64,000 nt of DNA from Oscillibacter sp. (GCA_003539495.1 DPPB01000020.1:72946-136945); one strand, 5' to 3'; shown: positions 25,595-34,582, numbered from the stretch's first letter. The notes: generated by a model from the letters alone, not told the origin. Program-made: numbers and translations.

Positions 25595-26095
25595 ATGGCA
25601 AGATTTGAAAGAGAACAAAGCGAGTATATCGAAAAAGTAGTTGCTACCAACCGTGTATCCAAGACGGTTAAGGGCGGTCGTGTCATGAAGTTCTCCGCTC
25701 TGATGGTCGTGGGCGACGGCAAGGGCAAGGTCGGTTACGGCCTGGGCAAGGCCGCCGAGGTTCCCGAGGCTATCCGCAAGGGCATTGAGGATGCTAAGAA
25801 GAACATGATCCAGGTTTCTCTGTCCGGCAGCACCATTCCTCACGAGGTCATCGGTGAGGCAGGCGCAGGCCGCGTGCTGATGAAGCCCGCCGCACCCGGT
25901 ACCGGCGTTATCGCCGGCGGTCCCGTGCGTATCATTATGGAAGCAGCCGGTGTGAAGGATATTCGTACCAAGTGCCTGCGTTCCAATACCGCAGTCAATG
26001 TTGTCGCCGCCACCTTTGAGGGCCTGAAGGCTCTGCGCACTCCCGAGGAAGTTGCCAGAACCCGCGGCAAGAGCGTGGACGAGATCGTGGGCTAA
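25595..26095 (+). CDS. rpsE: 30S ribosomal protein S5
   Basis: 166 aa; translational accuracy and mRNA helicase region. V-V-G-D-G-K-G-K-V-G-Y-G-L-G-K-A signature. Confidence 0.98.
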   Translation: MARFEREQSEYIEKVVATNRVSKTVKGGRVMKFSALMVVGDGKGKVGYGLGKAAEVPEAIRKGIEDAKKNMIQVSLSGSTIPHEVIGEAGAGRVLMKPAAPGTGVIAGGPVRIIMEAAGVKDIRTKCLRSNTAVNVVAATFEGLKALRTPEEVARTRGKSVDEIVG

Positions 26096-26110
26096 GGAGG
26101 AGTTTGAATT

Positions 26111-26293
26111 ATGGCTAATCTGAATATCAAGCTCGTCAAGAGCCTTAACGGCCGCCTGGAAAAGCACATTGCAACCGCTCATTCCATGGGCCTGCGCAAG
26201 ATCGGTGACACCACCGTTCAGCCCGACAACGCTCAGACCAAGGGCAAGATCGCCAAGATCGGCTATCTGCTCCAGGTCACCGAAGTAGAATAA
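26111..26293 (+). CDS. rpmD: 50S ribosomal protein L30
   Basis: 60 aa; short bacterial L30 with the T-A-H-S-M-G-L-R-K-I-G-D-T motif. GGAGG Shine-Dalgarno. Confidence 0.97.
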   Translation: MANLNIKLVKSLNGRLEKHIATAHSMGLRKIGDTTVQPDNAQTKGKIAKIGYLLQVTEVE

Positions 26294-26307
26294 GGAGGTG
26301 CGAGAGA

Positions 26308-26748
26308 ATGAAACTGAATGAACTGTCTCCCGCAGTTGGCTCCACCAAGGAAGCCTACCGCAAGGGCCGCGGCGCCGGCTCCGGCAACGGCAAGACTGCC
26401 GGCCGTGGTCACAAGGGCCAGAAGGCCCGCTCCGGCGGCGGCACCCGCATTGGCTTTGAGGGCGGCCAGATGCCTCTGGCCCGCCGCATCCCCAAGCGCG
26501 GTTTCAACAACATTTTTGCCAAGCCCCTGGAGATCATCAACCTGTCCGCTCTGAACAAGTTCGAGGACGGCGAGACTGTGAACGCAGAAGCTCTGCTGGC
26601 CAAGGGCATCCTGAGCAAGTGTGAGTATGGCTTCAAAGTTCTTGGTAACGGCTCCGTTACCAAGAAGGTGACCGTGCAGGCCGCTGCTTTCTCTCAGGCT
26701 GCTAAGGACGCGATCGAAGCAGCAGGAGGAAAGGCAGAGGTGATCTAA
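26308..26748 (+). CDS. rplO: 50S ribosomal protein L15
   Basis: 146 aa; late 50S assembly. N-terminal Gly-rich region (G-R-G-A-G-S-G-N-G-K-T-A-G-R-G-H-K-G-Q) and F-E-G-G-Q-M-P-L-A-R-R. One base separates its stop from secY. Confidence 0.98.
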   Translation: MKLNELSPAVGSTKEAYRKGRGAGSGNGKTAGRGHKGQKARSGGGTRIGFEGGQMPLARRIPKRGFNNIFAKPLEIINLSALNKFEDGETVNAEALLAKGILSKCEYGFKVLGNGSVTKKVTVQAAAFSQAAKDAIEAAGGKAEVI

Positions 26749-26749
26749 G

Positions 26750-28033
26750 GTGATTCAGACGATTCGCAAAGCCTGGGGCATCCCCGAACTGCGCAAGAAA
26801 ATCATCTTCACCGCACTGATCCTTCTGATCTTCCGCATCGGCAACGCCATCCCTGTTCCCTATGTGGACACGGGCCTGCTGAATGACTATATCAATCAGC
26901 TGAGCACTACCGTCCTGGGCCTATACAATGTTATGTCCGGCGGTGCCTTTGCCGAGGCGACTGTCTTCGCACTGGGCGTGCAGCCCTATATCAATAGCTC
27001 CATCATCATCCAGCTGCTGACCATTGCCATCCCCGCCCTGGAGCGGCTGGCAAGAGAGGGCGGCGAGGAAGGCAAGAAGAAAATCCAGTCCATCACCCGC
27101 TATGCCACCGTGGCCATCGCCATCCTGCAGGGCTGGGGCTACTACATGCTGATGAAGAACTACGGCATCCTCACCAACACCGGTGTCTGGGCCGCCCTGG
27201 TCATCATCGCATCCTTCATTGCCGGCTCCTCCTTCGTTATGTGGATGGGCGAGCAGATCACCGAGTTTGGTATCGGCAACGGCATCTCCATCATCCTGTT
27301 CGCCGGTATCCTGTCCCGTGTGCCGGCCATGGTCTCCTCCATGGTCTCCGGCCTGAAGGCGGGTACCCTGGTCTGGTGGGCCGCTGTGCTGGTGGTCATC
27401 GGTATCCTGGCACTGATCGTGCTGATCACCTGGGTCAACGGCGCCGAGCGCCGCATCCCGGTGCAGTATGCCAAGCGTCAGGTGGGCCGCAAAATGTATG
27501 GCGGCCAGGCATCCACCCTCCCCATGAAGGTGAATATGTCCGGCGTTCTGCCCATCATCTTTGCCCAGTCCATCGCCATGATCCCCTCCACCATCGCTGC
27601 TTTTTGCAAGCAGCCGGCTGAGGGAACCTTCTGGTACGGCTTCCTGAACGCCATCGACACCAAATCGGTGCTGTATATGATCTTCTACTTCCTGATGATC
27701 ATCGGCTTCAGCTATTTCTATTCCACCATTCAGTTCAACCCCATTGAGATCTCCAACAACCTGAAGAAGAACGGCGGCTTTATCCCCGGCTTCCGCCCCG
27801 GTAAGCCCACTGCGGACTTCATCAAGAAGGTCCTCAATAAGGTCACGCTGTTTGGCGCCATCTATCTGGGCATTGTGGCCATCCTGCCCCTCATCATCGG
27901 CAAGGCTGTCAACAATGCCGCCCTGTCCATCGGCGGCACCTCCGTCATCATCGTGGTGGGTGTTGCGTTGGAGACCGTACAGGCTCTGGAGTCCCAGATG
28001 CTGATGCGTCAGTATAAGGGCTTCCTGGAATAA
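26750..28033 (+). CDS. secY: protein translocase subunit SecY
   Basis: 427 aa, ten predicted membrane segments; channel of the Sec translocon. GTG start with an AGGAGGAAAGGCAGAGG region upstream inside rplO. Hallmarks include the plug region after TM1 (I-P-V-P-Y-V-D), P-Y-I-N-S-S-I-I-I-Q and the cytoplasmic loops E-R-R-I-P-V-Q-Y-A and G-F-I-P-G-F-R-P-G-K-P-T. SecG is encoded at 34.2 kb; SecE is not in the window. Confidence 0.98.
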   Translation: MIQTIRKAWGIPELRKKIIFTALILLIFRIGNAIPVPYVDTGLLNDYINQLSTTVLGLYNVMSGGAFAEATVFALGVQPYINSSIIIQLLTIAIPALERLAREGGEEGKKKIQSITRYATVAIAILQGWGYYMLMKNYGILTNTGVWAALVIIASFIAGSSFVMWMGEQITEFGIGNGISIILFAGILSRVPAMVSSMVSGLKAGTLVWWAAVLVVIGILALIVLITWVNGAERRIPVQYAKRQVGRKMYGGQASTLPMKVNMSGVLPIIFAQSIAMIPSTIAAFCKQPAEGTFWYGFLNAIDTKSVLYMIFYFLMIIGFSYFYSTIQFNPIEISNNLKKNGGFIPGFRPGKPTADFIKKVLNKVTLFGAIYLGIVAILPLIIGKAVNNAALSIGGTSVIIVVGVALETVQALESQMLMRQYKGFLE

Positions 28034-28044
28034 GAGGTGTTTTT

Positions 28045-28677
28045 ATGAAACTGATCCTTTTAGGTGCCCCGGGTGCCGGTAAGGGGACCCAGGCTGACAT
28101 TCTCAAGGTCAAGCTGAATATCCCTACCATCTCTACGGGTAACATTCTGCGTGCAGCCGTGAAAAACGGCACTCCCACCGGCCTGAAGGCCAAGGAGTAC
28201 ATGGACGCAGGCAAGCTGGTGCCGGATGAGGTTATCATCGGCATCATCAATGAGCGCCTGCAGGAGGCCGATTGCGCCAATGGCTATATTCTGGACGGCG
28301 TGCCCCGCACCATCGCCCAGGCCGAGGCCATGGAGCAGGCCGGTATCAGCTTCGACGCTGTGGTCGCCATCGAAATCCCCGATGAAAAGATCGTCGCCCG
28401 CATGGGCGGCAGACGGGTCTGCGAGAACTGCGGCGCCAGCTATCACATTGTGAATATCCCTCCCAAAAAAGAGGGTGTGTGCGATGTGTGCGGCGGCAAG
28501 CTCGTGCAGCGTAAGGATGATAACCCCGAGACGGTCCGTGACCGCCTGGCGGTTTATCATAAAGAAACAGAACCGCTCAAGGGTTTCTACGAGGCCCGGG
28601 GGATTCTGAAAACTGTGGAGGACCAGCCCACCGTGGCCGGAACGACGCAGGCGATCTTGAAAGCACTGGGGAGATAA
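28045..28677 (+). CDS. adk: adenylate kinase, zinc LID type
   Basis: 210 aa; ATP + AMP to 2 ADP. P-loop G-A-P-G-A-G-K-G-T at residues 7-15, D-G-V-P-R-T motif, and a LID with C-E-N-C ... C-D-V-C, which binds zinc as in Gram-positive and thermophile enzymes. Confidence 0.98.
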   Translation: MKLILLGAPGAGKGTQADILKVKLNIPTISTGNILRAAVKNGTPTGLKAKEYMDAGKLVPDEVIIGIINERLQEADCANGYILDGVPRTIAQAEAMEQAGISFDAVVAIEIPDEKIVARMGGRRVCENCGASYHIVNIPPKKEGVCDVCGGKLVQRKDDNPETVRDRLAVYHKETEPLKGFYEARGILKTVEDQPTVAGTTQAILKALGR

Positions 28678-28680
28678 GCT

Positions 28681-29442
28681 ATGATCACCCTAAAGTCAGC
28701 TCACGAGATCGAAGCGATGCGCCTGGCGGGAAAAATTACCGCGGCTGCCCGGGCCCTGGCCCGGGAAATGGTAAAGCCCGGCGTAACAACCCAACAAATT
28801 GACAAGGCAGTGTTCCACTTTATTCGGGAGCAGGGGGCTACCCCCTCCTTCCTGCACTACAACGGTTATCCGGCCAGTGTATGCATCAGCGTCAACGATG
28901 AAATTATCCACGGTATCCCCGGCAAACGGGTGCTACGCGAGGGTGACATCGTCAGCGTGGATGTGGGTGCATATATCGGCGGCTACCATGGCGATTGCGC
29001 CGGCACCTACCCCTGCGGCCAGGTGTCCGACGAAGCCCTGCGTCTCATCCGTGTGACCCAGGACTCCTTCTTTGAGGGTCTGAAGTTCGCCCGGGAGGGC
29101 TACCGCCTGTCGGATATATCCCACGCAGTGCAGACCTTTGTGGAGGCAAACGGCTATTCCGTGGTGCGCGAATATGTGGGCCACGGTATTGGCCGGAATA
29201 TGCACGAAGCGCCTGAGGTGCCCAATTACGGCAAGCCCGGTCACGGCCCCCGCCTTCTGCGGGGCATGACCTTGGCCGTAGAACCCATGGTCAACGCAGG
29301 CACCGCCGCCATCAAGCAGATGAGCGATGGCTGGACGGTGAAAACCGCCGATGGCAAATATGCCGCCCACTATGAAAACACCATCCTGATCACAGCCGGC
29401 GACCCGGAGCTTCTGACGGATCCCGCAGAGTCATTGGTGTAA
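28681..29442 (+). CDS. map: type I methionine aminopeptidase
   Basis: 253 aa; removes initiator methionine. Metal ligands are seen in context: V-S-V-D-V-G, G-D-C-A-G-T, Y-V-G-H-G-I-G, E-P-M-V-N and Y-E-N-T-I-L-I-T. It lies 3 nt after adk. Confidence 0.97.
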   Translation: MITLKSAHEIEAMRLAGKITAAARALAREMVKPGVTTQQIDKAVFHFIREQGATPSFLHYNGYPASVCISVNDEIIHGIPGKRVLREGDIVSVDVGAYIGGYHGDCAGTYPCGQVSDEALRLIRVTQDSFFEGLKFAREGYRLSDISHAVQTFVEANGYSVVREYVGHGIGRNMHEAPEVPNYGKPGHGPRLLRGMTLAVEPMVNAGTAAIKQMSDGWTVKTADGKYAAHYENTILITAGDPELLTDPAESLV

Positions 29443-29445
29443 GCT

Positions 29446-29733
29446 ATGGACATTGTCAAATCCAACATCGTAAAATCCACTGCCGGCCGGGACGAAGGGG
29501 ACCTCTTCTTCGTGCTGGATATACAGGAGGAGTTCCTTCTGCTGGCAGACGGTAAGCGCCGCCGGGTGGAAAACCCCAAGAGGAAAAAGTGCAAGCATGT
29601 AGCCTTTGTGGGGGAGAGTCACAGCGTCGTTGCCGAGAAGATCAGGAGCAGCGAAAAAATCACAAATAGTGAGCTTCGTAAAGCCTTAGCTGCCTGTACA
29701 GGCGGCGGTAATCAAGACCAGGAGGGATTATAG
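29446..29733 (+). CDS. KOW-domain RNA-binding protein (L14e-like)
   Basis: 95 aa, between map and infA as in many clostridia. N-terminal KOW-like fold: V-K-S-T-A-G-R-D-E-G-D-L-F-F-V-L-D then L-L-A-D-G-K-R-R-R-V-E-N-P-K-R-K-K. The family resembles archaeal/eukaryal L14e and probably binds RNA; its role is not known. It is tightly spaced (3 nt after map, 1 nt before infA), so co-translated. Confidence 0.8.
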   Translation: MDIVKSNIVKSTAGRDEGDLFFVLDIQEEFLLLADGKRRRVENPKRKKCKHVAFVGESHSVVAEKIRSSEKITNSELRKALAACTGGGNQDQEGL

Positions 29734-29734
29734 C

Positions 29735-29953
29735 TTGGCAAAATCCGATATGATCGAAGTGGAAGGCGTAGTGGTTGAATCCCTGCCCAACACCACATTC
29801 CAGGTAGACATTGGAAATGGACACACCATATTAGCGCATATTTCCGGAAAGCTCAGAATGAATTTCATCAGGATTCTGCCCGGTGACAAGGTGACAGTGG
29901 AAATGTCGCCGTATGATCTGACCCGGGGCCGGATTACCTGGCGTAGTAAGTAG
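29735..29953 (+). CDS. infA: translation initiation factor IF-1
   Basis: 72 aa, OB-fold; blocks the A site during initiation. The start is TTG 29735 (reads A-K-S-D-M-I-E-V-E-G next), with GGAGGG 9 nt upstream; the next ATG would cut the conserved N-terminus. A TTG start on an essential factor may limit its translation. Confidence 0.96.
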   Translation: MAKSDMIEVEGVVVESLPNTTFQVDIGNGHTILAHISGKLRMNFIRILPGDKVTVEMSPYDLTRGRITWRSK

Positions 29954-29966
29954 GAGGTTTATCAAA

Positions 29967-30080
29967 ATGAAAGTAAGACCGTCCGTGAAGCCCATGTGCG
30001 AGAAGTGCAAAGTGATCCGCCGCAAGGGCCGTGTTATGGTCATTTGCGAGAATCCCAAGCATAAGCAGAGACAGGGCTAA
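29967..30080 (+). CDS. rpmJ: 50S ribosomal protein L36
   Basis: 37 aa. M-K-V-R-P-S-V-K-P-M-C-E-K-C-K-V-I-R-R-K, with the C-x2-C ... C-x4-H zinc knuckle, so the C+ form. TAGGAGG Shine-Dalgarno. Confidence 0.97.
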   Translation: MKVRPSVKPMCEKCKVIRRKGRVMVICENPKHKQRQG

Positions 30081-30106
30081 GATGAAATTGGAGGTGCTTT
30101 AAGAGT

Positions 30107-30475
30107 ATGGCACGTATTGCCGGTATTGACCTGCCCAAGGATAAGCGAATCGAGATCGGTTTGACCTATATCTATGGTATTGGCAGAAAGAGCGCGCAGG
30201 ACATCCTGGCGCAAACAGGCATCAACCCCGACACCCGCGTGAAGGATCTGACGGAGGCCGACGAGGCCAAGCTCCGTGAGGTCATCGACCAGAGCTACAC
30301 CGTGGAAGGCGATCTGCGCCGTCAGGTGGCACTGGACATCAAGCGTCTGACCGAGATCGGCTGCTATCGCGGCATGCGTCATCGCCGTGGCCTGCCCGTC
30401 CGCGGTCAGCGCAGCAAGACCAACGCCCGTACCCGCAAGGGTCCCAAGAAGACCATTGCTAACAAGAAGAAGTAA
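30107..30475 (+). CDS. rpsM: 30S ribosomal protein S13
   Basis: 122 aa; intersubunit bridges and P-site tRNA contact. M-A-R-I-A-G-I-D-L-P start, R-G-L-P-V-R-G-Q-R-S-K-T-N-A-R-T motif. Confidence 0.98.
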   Translation: MARIAGIDLPKDKRIEIGLTYIYGIGRKSAQDILAQTGINPDTRVKDLTEADEAKLREVIDQSYTVEGDLRRQVALDIKRLTEIGCYRGMRHRRGLPVRGQRSKTNARTRKGPKKTIANKKK

Positions 30476-30491
30476 GGAGGGAAGATAGAAT

Positions 30492-30893
30492 ATGGCTAAT
30501 GCTAAGACCGGCAAGAAGGTTATCCGCCGCCGCCGTGAAAAGAAGAACATTGAAAAGGGCCAGGTCCATATCCGTTCTTCCTTCAACAACACTATGGTAA
30601 CCGTTACCGATGCACAGGGCAATGCCCTGTCCTGGGCCTCCTCCGGCGGCCTGGGTTTCCGCGGCAGCAAGAAGTCCACTCCTTTCGCCGCCCAGAGCGC
30701 AGCTGAGACTGCCGCCAAGGCCGCCATGGAGCACGGCCTGAAGACCGTTGAGGTCTTCGTCAAGGGTCCCGGCCAGGGCCGTGAGGCTGCCATCCGTGCG
30801 CTGCAGGCCGTGGGTCTGGAAGTGACCATGATCAAGGATGTCACGCCCATTCCCCACAATGGCTGCCGCCCCCCCAAGCGTCGTCGCGTGTAA
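30492..30893 (+). CDS. rpsK: 30S ribosomal protein S11
   Basis: 133 aa; mRNA exit/platform. S-S-F-N-N-T-M-V-T-V-T-D and H-N-G-C-R-P-P-K-R-R-R-V end. Confidence 0.98.
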   Translation: MANAKTGKKVIRRRREKKNIEKGQVHIRSSFNNTMVTVTDAQGNALSWASSGGLGFRGSKKSTPFAAQSAAETAAKAAMEHGLKTVEVFVKGPGQGREAAIRALQAVGLEVTMIKDVTPIPHNGCRPPKRRRV

Positions 30894-30918
30894 TCGGAAC
30901 AAGGAGGATAAATAGATT

Positions 30919-31521
30919 ATGGCTAAGAATATGCAGCCTATCGCCAAGCGTTGCAAGGCGCTGGGTATCTCTCCTGCTGTCATGGGTTACGCCAAGAAGG
31001 AGACCAAGCGCAACCCCGGCGGCCAGATGAGAAAGAAGAAGAGCGAGTATGCCATCCAGCTCAATGAGAAGCAGAAGGTGAAGTTCGTCTACGGCATCCT
31101 GGAGAAGCAGTTCCGTATGTATTATGAGAAGGCTTCCGCTATGTCCGGCAAGACCGGCGAGAACCTGCTGACCTTGGTTGAGCGTCGGCTGGACAATGTG
31201 ATCTATCGTCTGGGCTTTGCCATGACCCGCCGGGAGGCTCGTCAGCTGGTGAACCACGCCCATTTCACCGTCAACGGCAAGAAGGTCAACATTCCTTCCT
31301 ACCTGGTGCGCGTGGGCGATGTGATCGAGGTCAAGGAGAGCAGCCGCTCCTCCGCCGCCTTCAAGCGCTTCACAGCAGAGGATGCTCCTCTGGTCACCGT
31401 TCCCACTTGGCTGGAGCGTGACAAGAATGCGCTGAAGGGCACCGTGACCAGAATGCCCGCTCGTGATGACATTGATATGCCCATTGAGGAACACCTCATC
31501 GTCGAGCTGTACTCCAAGTAA
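30919..31521 (+). CDS. rpsD: 30S ribosomal protein S4
   Basis: 200 aa; 16S assembly initiator with a C-terminal S4 RNA-binding domain (V-E-R-R-L-D-N-V-I-Y-R-L-G). The N-terminal region has only one of the usual zinc cysteines, so a C-minus form. Confidence 0.97.
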   Translation: MAKNMQPIAKRCKALGISPAVMGYAKKETKRNPGGQMRKKKSEYAIQLNEKQKVKFVYGILEKQFRMYYEKASAMSGKTGENLLTLVERRLDNVIYRLGFAMTRREARQLVNHAHFTVNGKKVNIPSYLVRVGDVIEVKESSRSSAAFKRFTAEDAPLVTVPTWLERDKNALKGTVTRMPARDDIDMPIEEHLIVELYSK

Positions 31522-31606
31522 TAGGGTCGAGACCCTCAAACTGCACTGGAATCGAATACGGTGCGGAGCATAAACTCCGCCCAACTGAAATGAAGGAGGG
31601 TACTGC

Positions 31607-32560
31607 ATGATCGAAATTGAGAAGCCTCAGATCGAGTGTATTGAAACACCTGGCGATGCTTCCTATGGAAAGTATGTGATCGAACCCCTGGAGCGCGGCT
31701 ACGGAACGACACTGGGCAATGCCCTGCGTCGCATCCTGCTCTCCTCGCTGCCCGGCACTGCAGCCACCAGCATCAAGATTGCCGGTGTCCAGCACGAGTT
31801 TTCCACCATCCCCGGCGTCAAGGAGGATGTCACGGAGATCGTGCTGAACATGAAGAATCTGCTGACCAAGCTGCACTGCGAGGGTGCCAAGACCGTCTTC
31901 ATCGAGGCTGCCGGCCCCTGCGAGGTTACTGCCGGCGACATTAAGCCCGATGGCGAGGTGGAAATCCTAAATCCCGAGCTGCATATTGCGACTCTGGATG
32001 TGGGCGCCACCCTGAGCATGGAGGTGACGTTGAGCCACGGCCGCGGCTATGTGTCCGCTGACCGGAACAAGGCCATGCGCCCCGGCGTCATCGGCGTCAT
32101 CCCCATCGACTCTATCTATACCCCCGTGTATAAGGTCAACTACACGGTGGAAAAGACCCGTGTCGGCAACATGAGCGATTTTGACAAGCTGACGCTGGAG
32201 GTGTGGACGGATTCCACCATCTCCGCCCGGGATGCTGTGTCCCTGGGTGCCAAGATCCTCTGCGACCACTTTGCTCTGTTCACTGATTTGTCCGACAATG
32301 TGGGCGGCGAGCCCGTCATCGTGGAGAAGGCCGGTGACGATCAGAGCAAGCAGCTGCAGATGACCATTGAGGAGCTGGATCTGTCTGTGCGCAGCTTCAA
32401 CTGCCTCAAGCGTGCCAACATCAACACTGTGGAGGATCTAATCTCCAAGACGGAAGACGAAATGATGAAGGTTCGCAACCTGGGACGCAAGTCTCTGGAG
32501 GAAGTCATCAACAAACTGGCCATGATGGGTCTGCATCTGGCCGGCGAAGAAAACAACTAA
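31607..32560 (+). CDS. rpoA: RNA polymerase alpha subunit
   Basis: 317 aa; N-terminal dimerisation/assembly domain to about 230 (Y-G-T-T-L-G-N-A-L-R-R-I-L-L-S-S-L-P-G) and C-terminal domain with helix-hairpin-helix (L-K-R-A-N-I-N-T-V-E-D-L and R-N-L-G-R-K-S-L-E-E-V). Confidence 0.98.
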   Translation: MIEIEKPQIECIETPGDASYGKYVIEPLERGYGTTLGNALRRILLSSLPGTAATSIKIAGVQHEFSTIPGVKEDVTEIVLNMKNLLTKLHCEGAKTVFIEAAGPCEVTAGDIKPDGEVEILNPELHIATLDVGATLSMEVTLSHGRGYVSADRNKAMRPGVIGVIPIDSIYTPVYKVNYTVEKTRVGNMSDFDKLTLEVWTDSTISARDAVSLGAKILCDHFALFTDLSDNVGGEPVIVEKAGDDQSKQLQMTIEELDLSVRSFNCLKRANINTVEDLISKTEDEMMKVRNLGRKSLEEVINKLAMMGLHLAGEENN

Positions 32561-32606
32561 CCTGCGCGGCCCCGCGCAGTAAGATCCTTACAAGGAGGAA
32601 ACAGAA

Positions 32607-32951
32607 ATGCCCGGAACTCGTAAGCTCGGTAAGACTACCGATCAGCGCATGGCGATGCTCCGTCAGCAGGTCACCGATTTCCTGGATAACGGCCGTATGG
32701 AAACCACCATCACCCGTGCCAAGGAGATTAAGCCCCTGGCTGAAAAGATGATTACCCTGGGCAAGAAGGGTGATCTGGCAGCCTATCGCCAGGCTTTGAG
32801 CTTCATCACCAGAGAGGATGTGGCGCACAAGCTGTTCAAGGAGATCGCTCCTGAGTATGCAGAGCGCAACGGCGGCTATACCCGCATCGTCCGCACCGGC
32901 GTCCGCCGCGGTGATGCTGCCGAGACCGCCATCATCGAGCTGGTCAAGTAA
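32607..32951 (+). CDS. rplQ: 50S ribosomal protein L17
   Basis: 114 aa, last gene of the operon. M-P-G-T-R-K-L-G-K-T-T-D-Q-R start and G-G-Y-T-R-I-V-R-T-G-V-R-R-G-D-A motif. Confidence 0.98.
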   Translation: MPGTRKLGKTTDQRMAMLRQQVTDFLDNGRMETTITRAKEIKPLAEKMITLGKKGDLAAYRQALSFITREDVAHKLFKEIAPEYAERNGGYTRIVRTGVRRGDAAETAIIELVK

Positions 32952-32964
32952 GCACAAATTTATA

Positions 32965-33040
32965 AAAAAGAGCCTCGCAGAGTTTGCCGTCCGCAAACTG
33001 CGAGCCTCTTGTCGAAAAAATCCGAAGGATTTATTGACAG
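32965..33040. repeat. dispersed intergenic repeat, copy 3
   Basis: AGCCTCGCAGAGTTTGCC, CCGCAAACTGCG, then CGAAAAAATCCGAAGGATTT and TTGACAG. It is the same family as the argS leader copy, here between rplQ and its terminator. Confidence 0.55.
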
Positions 33041-33044
33041 TTAC

Positions 33045-33095
33045 AAAAAAGCCCTTTGCTATGATGTCCACGTCATAGCAAAGGGCTTTTTTTTC
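33045..33095. terminator. terminator of the ribosomal operon
   Basis: A long stem (AAGCCCTTTGCTATGA / TCATAGCAAAGGGCTT) with T8 on the right and A6 on the left; it works on both strands. Confidence 0.93.
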
Positions 33096-33099
33096 GGCT

Positions 33100-33215
33100 G
33101 TGTTTACCACCCCATCGGGGCTTGCGTGGAGGGATACGGGATGTTATACTGGTCGTGTAAAGCTGGGGTTTCCCCAAAAAACAGGCCGTGCAACCTGAGG
33201 TAGGTGGTAAGACCC
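33100..33215. ncRNA. candidate structured RNA (unclassified)
   Basis: A 115-nt non-coding stretch closed by complementary ends TTACCACC (33105-33112) and GGTGGTAA (33203-33210). Inside are hairpin arms CCCC ATC GGGG, GGGG TTT CCCC and CAGG N8 CCTG, suggesting a multi-branched fold. The strand is not settled: on plus it precedes the zinc-ribbon gene and a TATAAT-like box at 33228; on minus it would end in the strong operon terminator. Confidence 0.35.
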
Positions 33216-33263
33216 GCCCTATGTCCTGTATAATAGAAAAAACTGAAGGGGAGGATATGACAG

Positions 33264-34112
33264 ATGCAGACCATACGCTGCGCTGCCTGCGGCAGACGCT
33301 ATGATTATCGGCAGGAGGGCTGCTGTCCCCGCTGCGGTGCCTATAACCGCCCGCCTCGACGGGAATGGGTGGGCGCCGATGGCTCCGTACACCACGGGGA
33401 GGGACGTACACAGACCCGGCTCCGCCCCGGTAAGGTATGCTATGAGGAAAAGGTATGCTTCGAGGAACAGACCCGCAAGCCCCGAAAGAAAGCGGCTGCA
33501 CCCACTGCTCAGGGCAGTGAGCGGGTGGTGAAAAGCTTTCAGAAGCCCTTTAAAATCTACTCCGCCAAGGGGAAAAAGCGAAATAGAGGCACAGCGACCA
33601 CGCTGATTGCCTTTGCGCTGGTTATTATCCTTTTGGCGATAAAGACCAGCGGCCAGCTGGATAACATAATCCATGACAACAGCGATTTGAATAACGGCGG
33701 CTGGTCCGACAGCAACGACGATTGGGACTCCAATTATCGCGACATCGATGCCGATTGCGGCGACACAATTGACATCAGCGATGACCTGACCATTCAATTT
33801 TTGGGCTATCTCGCTGACGAGGACGGTCAGGTGTACCTGTTTTATAACGCCAGCGACAGTGATCTCGCCATAGACCTGCTGGAAAGCGGCTTTGTCCTGC
33901 TGTCAGACGGAACAGAGGACTCCGGCTACCCCGCTGACGAGGTAGCTGACGGCTATATAGATTTCCAAACCTATTCCCCCGGCACACAGTGGAAGGACCT
34001 CCTCATCTATGGCTCTACCGCCGGCGACCGTATTACCATTGGCAACCTGTATCCCATCGAGGAAGCTGATGGGGCAGAGTATGGTATACCCACGGACGCT
34101 TCTCTGATATAA
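33264..34112 (+). CDS. zinc-ribbon single-pass membrane protein
   Basis: 282 aa. An N-terminal zinc ribbon (C-A-A-C ... C-P-R-C, residues 6-24), a basic linker, one membrane helix at about residues 111-126 (L-I-A-F-A-L-V-I-I-L-L-A-I), then an Asp/Asn/Ser-rich spacer and a C-terminal domain with beta-sandwich character like secreted DUF4352-type domains (T-I-Q-F-L-G-Y-L-A-D-E-D-G-Q-V-Y-L-F-Y-N). Topology is probably ribbon inside, domain outside. Function unknown. GGGGAGG Shine-Dalgarno. Confidence 0.8.
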   Translation: MQTIRCAACGRRYDYRQEGCCPRCGAYNRPPRREWVGADGSVHHGEGRTQTRLRPGKVCYEEKVCFEEQTRKPRKKAAAPTAQGSERVVKSFQKPFKIYSAKGKKRNRGTATTLIAFALVIILLAIKTSGQLDNIIHDNSDLNNGGWSDSNDDWDSNYRDIDADCGDTIDISDDLTIQFLGYLADEDGQVYLFYNASDSDLAIDLLESGFVLLSDGTEDSGYPADEVADGYIDFQTYSPGTQWKDLLIYGSTAGDRITIGNLYPIEEADGAEYGIPTDASLI

Positions 34113-34148
34113 AAATCCGCCCGAAGCAGGTATACTTCGGGCGGATTT
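34113..34148. terminator. bidirectional rho-independent terminator
   Basis: 14-bp stem AAATCCGCCCGAAG / CTTCGGGCGGATTT, between the convergent zinc-ribbon gene and secG. Confidence 0.9.
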
Positions 34149-34178
34149 CTATTCACTTCAAAAGCTGCATTGCTCCGA

Positions 34179-34421
34179 TCACATACCGGCAGCAACCATG
34201 CAATCCAGCACCAGGGTCAGAACAATGAAAACAGCGCCGACCCACTTGGTGGCCTTGGCCAACTTGGCGTCAATGGTCCGGGCCTTTCCCTTAGACATAT
34301 AGGAATCCGCAATGCCGCCGATGGCGCCGGACAGGCCCTGGCTCTTACCGGATTGGAACAGAACGATCAGAATAAGAACCAAAGCGGCCAACAGCTGCAC
34401 GACGGTAATAGCAATCAACAT
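34179..34421 (-). CDS. secG: protein translocase subunit SecG
   Basis: 80 aa, two membrane helices (residues about 3-22 and 60-78) with the loop G-K-S-Q-G-L-S-G-A-I-G-G between them; accessory subunit of SecYEG. GGAGGG Shine-Dalgarno. It is a single gene, divergent from lexA. Confidence 0.94.
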   Translation of the reverse strand: MLIAITVVQLLAALVLILIVLFQSGKSQGLSGAIGGIADSYMSKGKARTIDAKLAKATKWVGAVFIVLTLVLDCMVAAGM

Positions 34422-34543
34422 AATATTTTTCCCTCCAATTTATCGGATGCTCATAGGCATAATATCCATCAAGTAATGTTCATGATACCATATTCATACA
34501 TAAAATGCAAGCAGAAATGCAAAAAGAAAACAAAAAAAATACT

Positions 34544-34582
34544 CGAACAGTTGTTGCAATACACGAAAGCTTGTGTTATAAT
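34544..34582 (+). promoter_or_regulatory. lexA promoter with SOS box
   Basis: CGAAC-AGTT-GTTGC (34544-34557) matches the Gram-positive LexA box CGAAC-N4-GTTCG closely. It overlaps the -35 TTGCAA (34554-34559); 17 bp later comes TATAAT (34577-34582). Binding there would repress lexA, the usual autoregulation. Confidence 0.8.
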
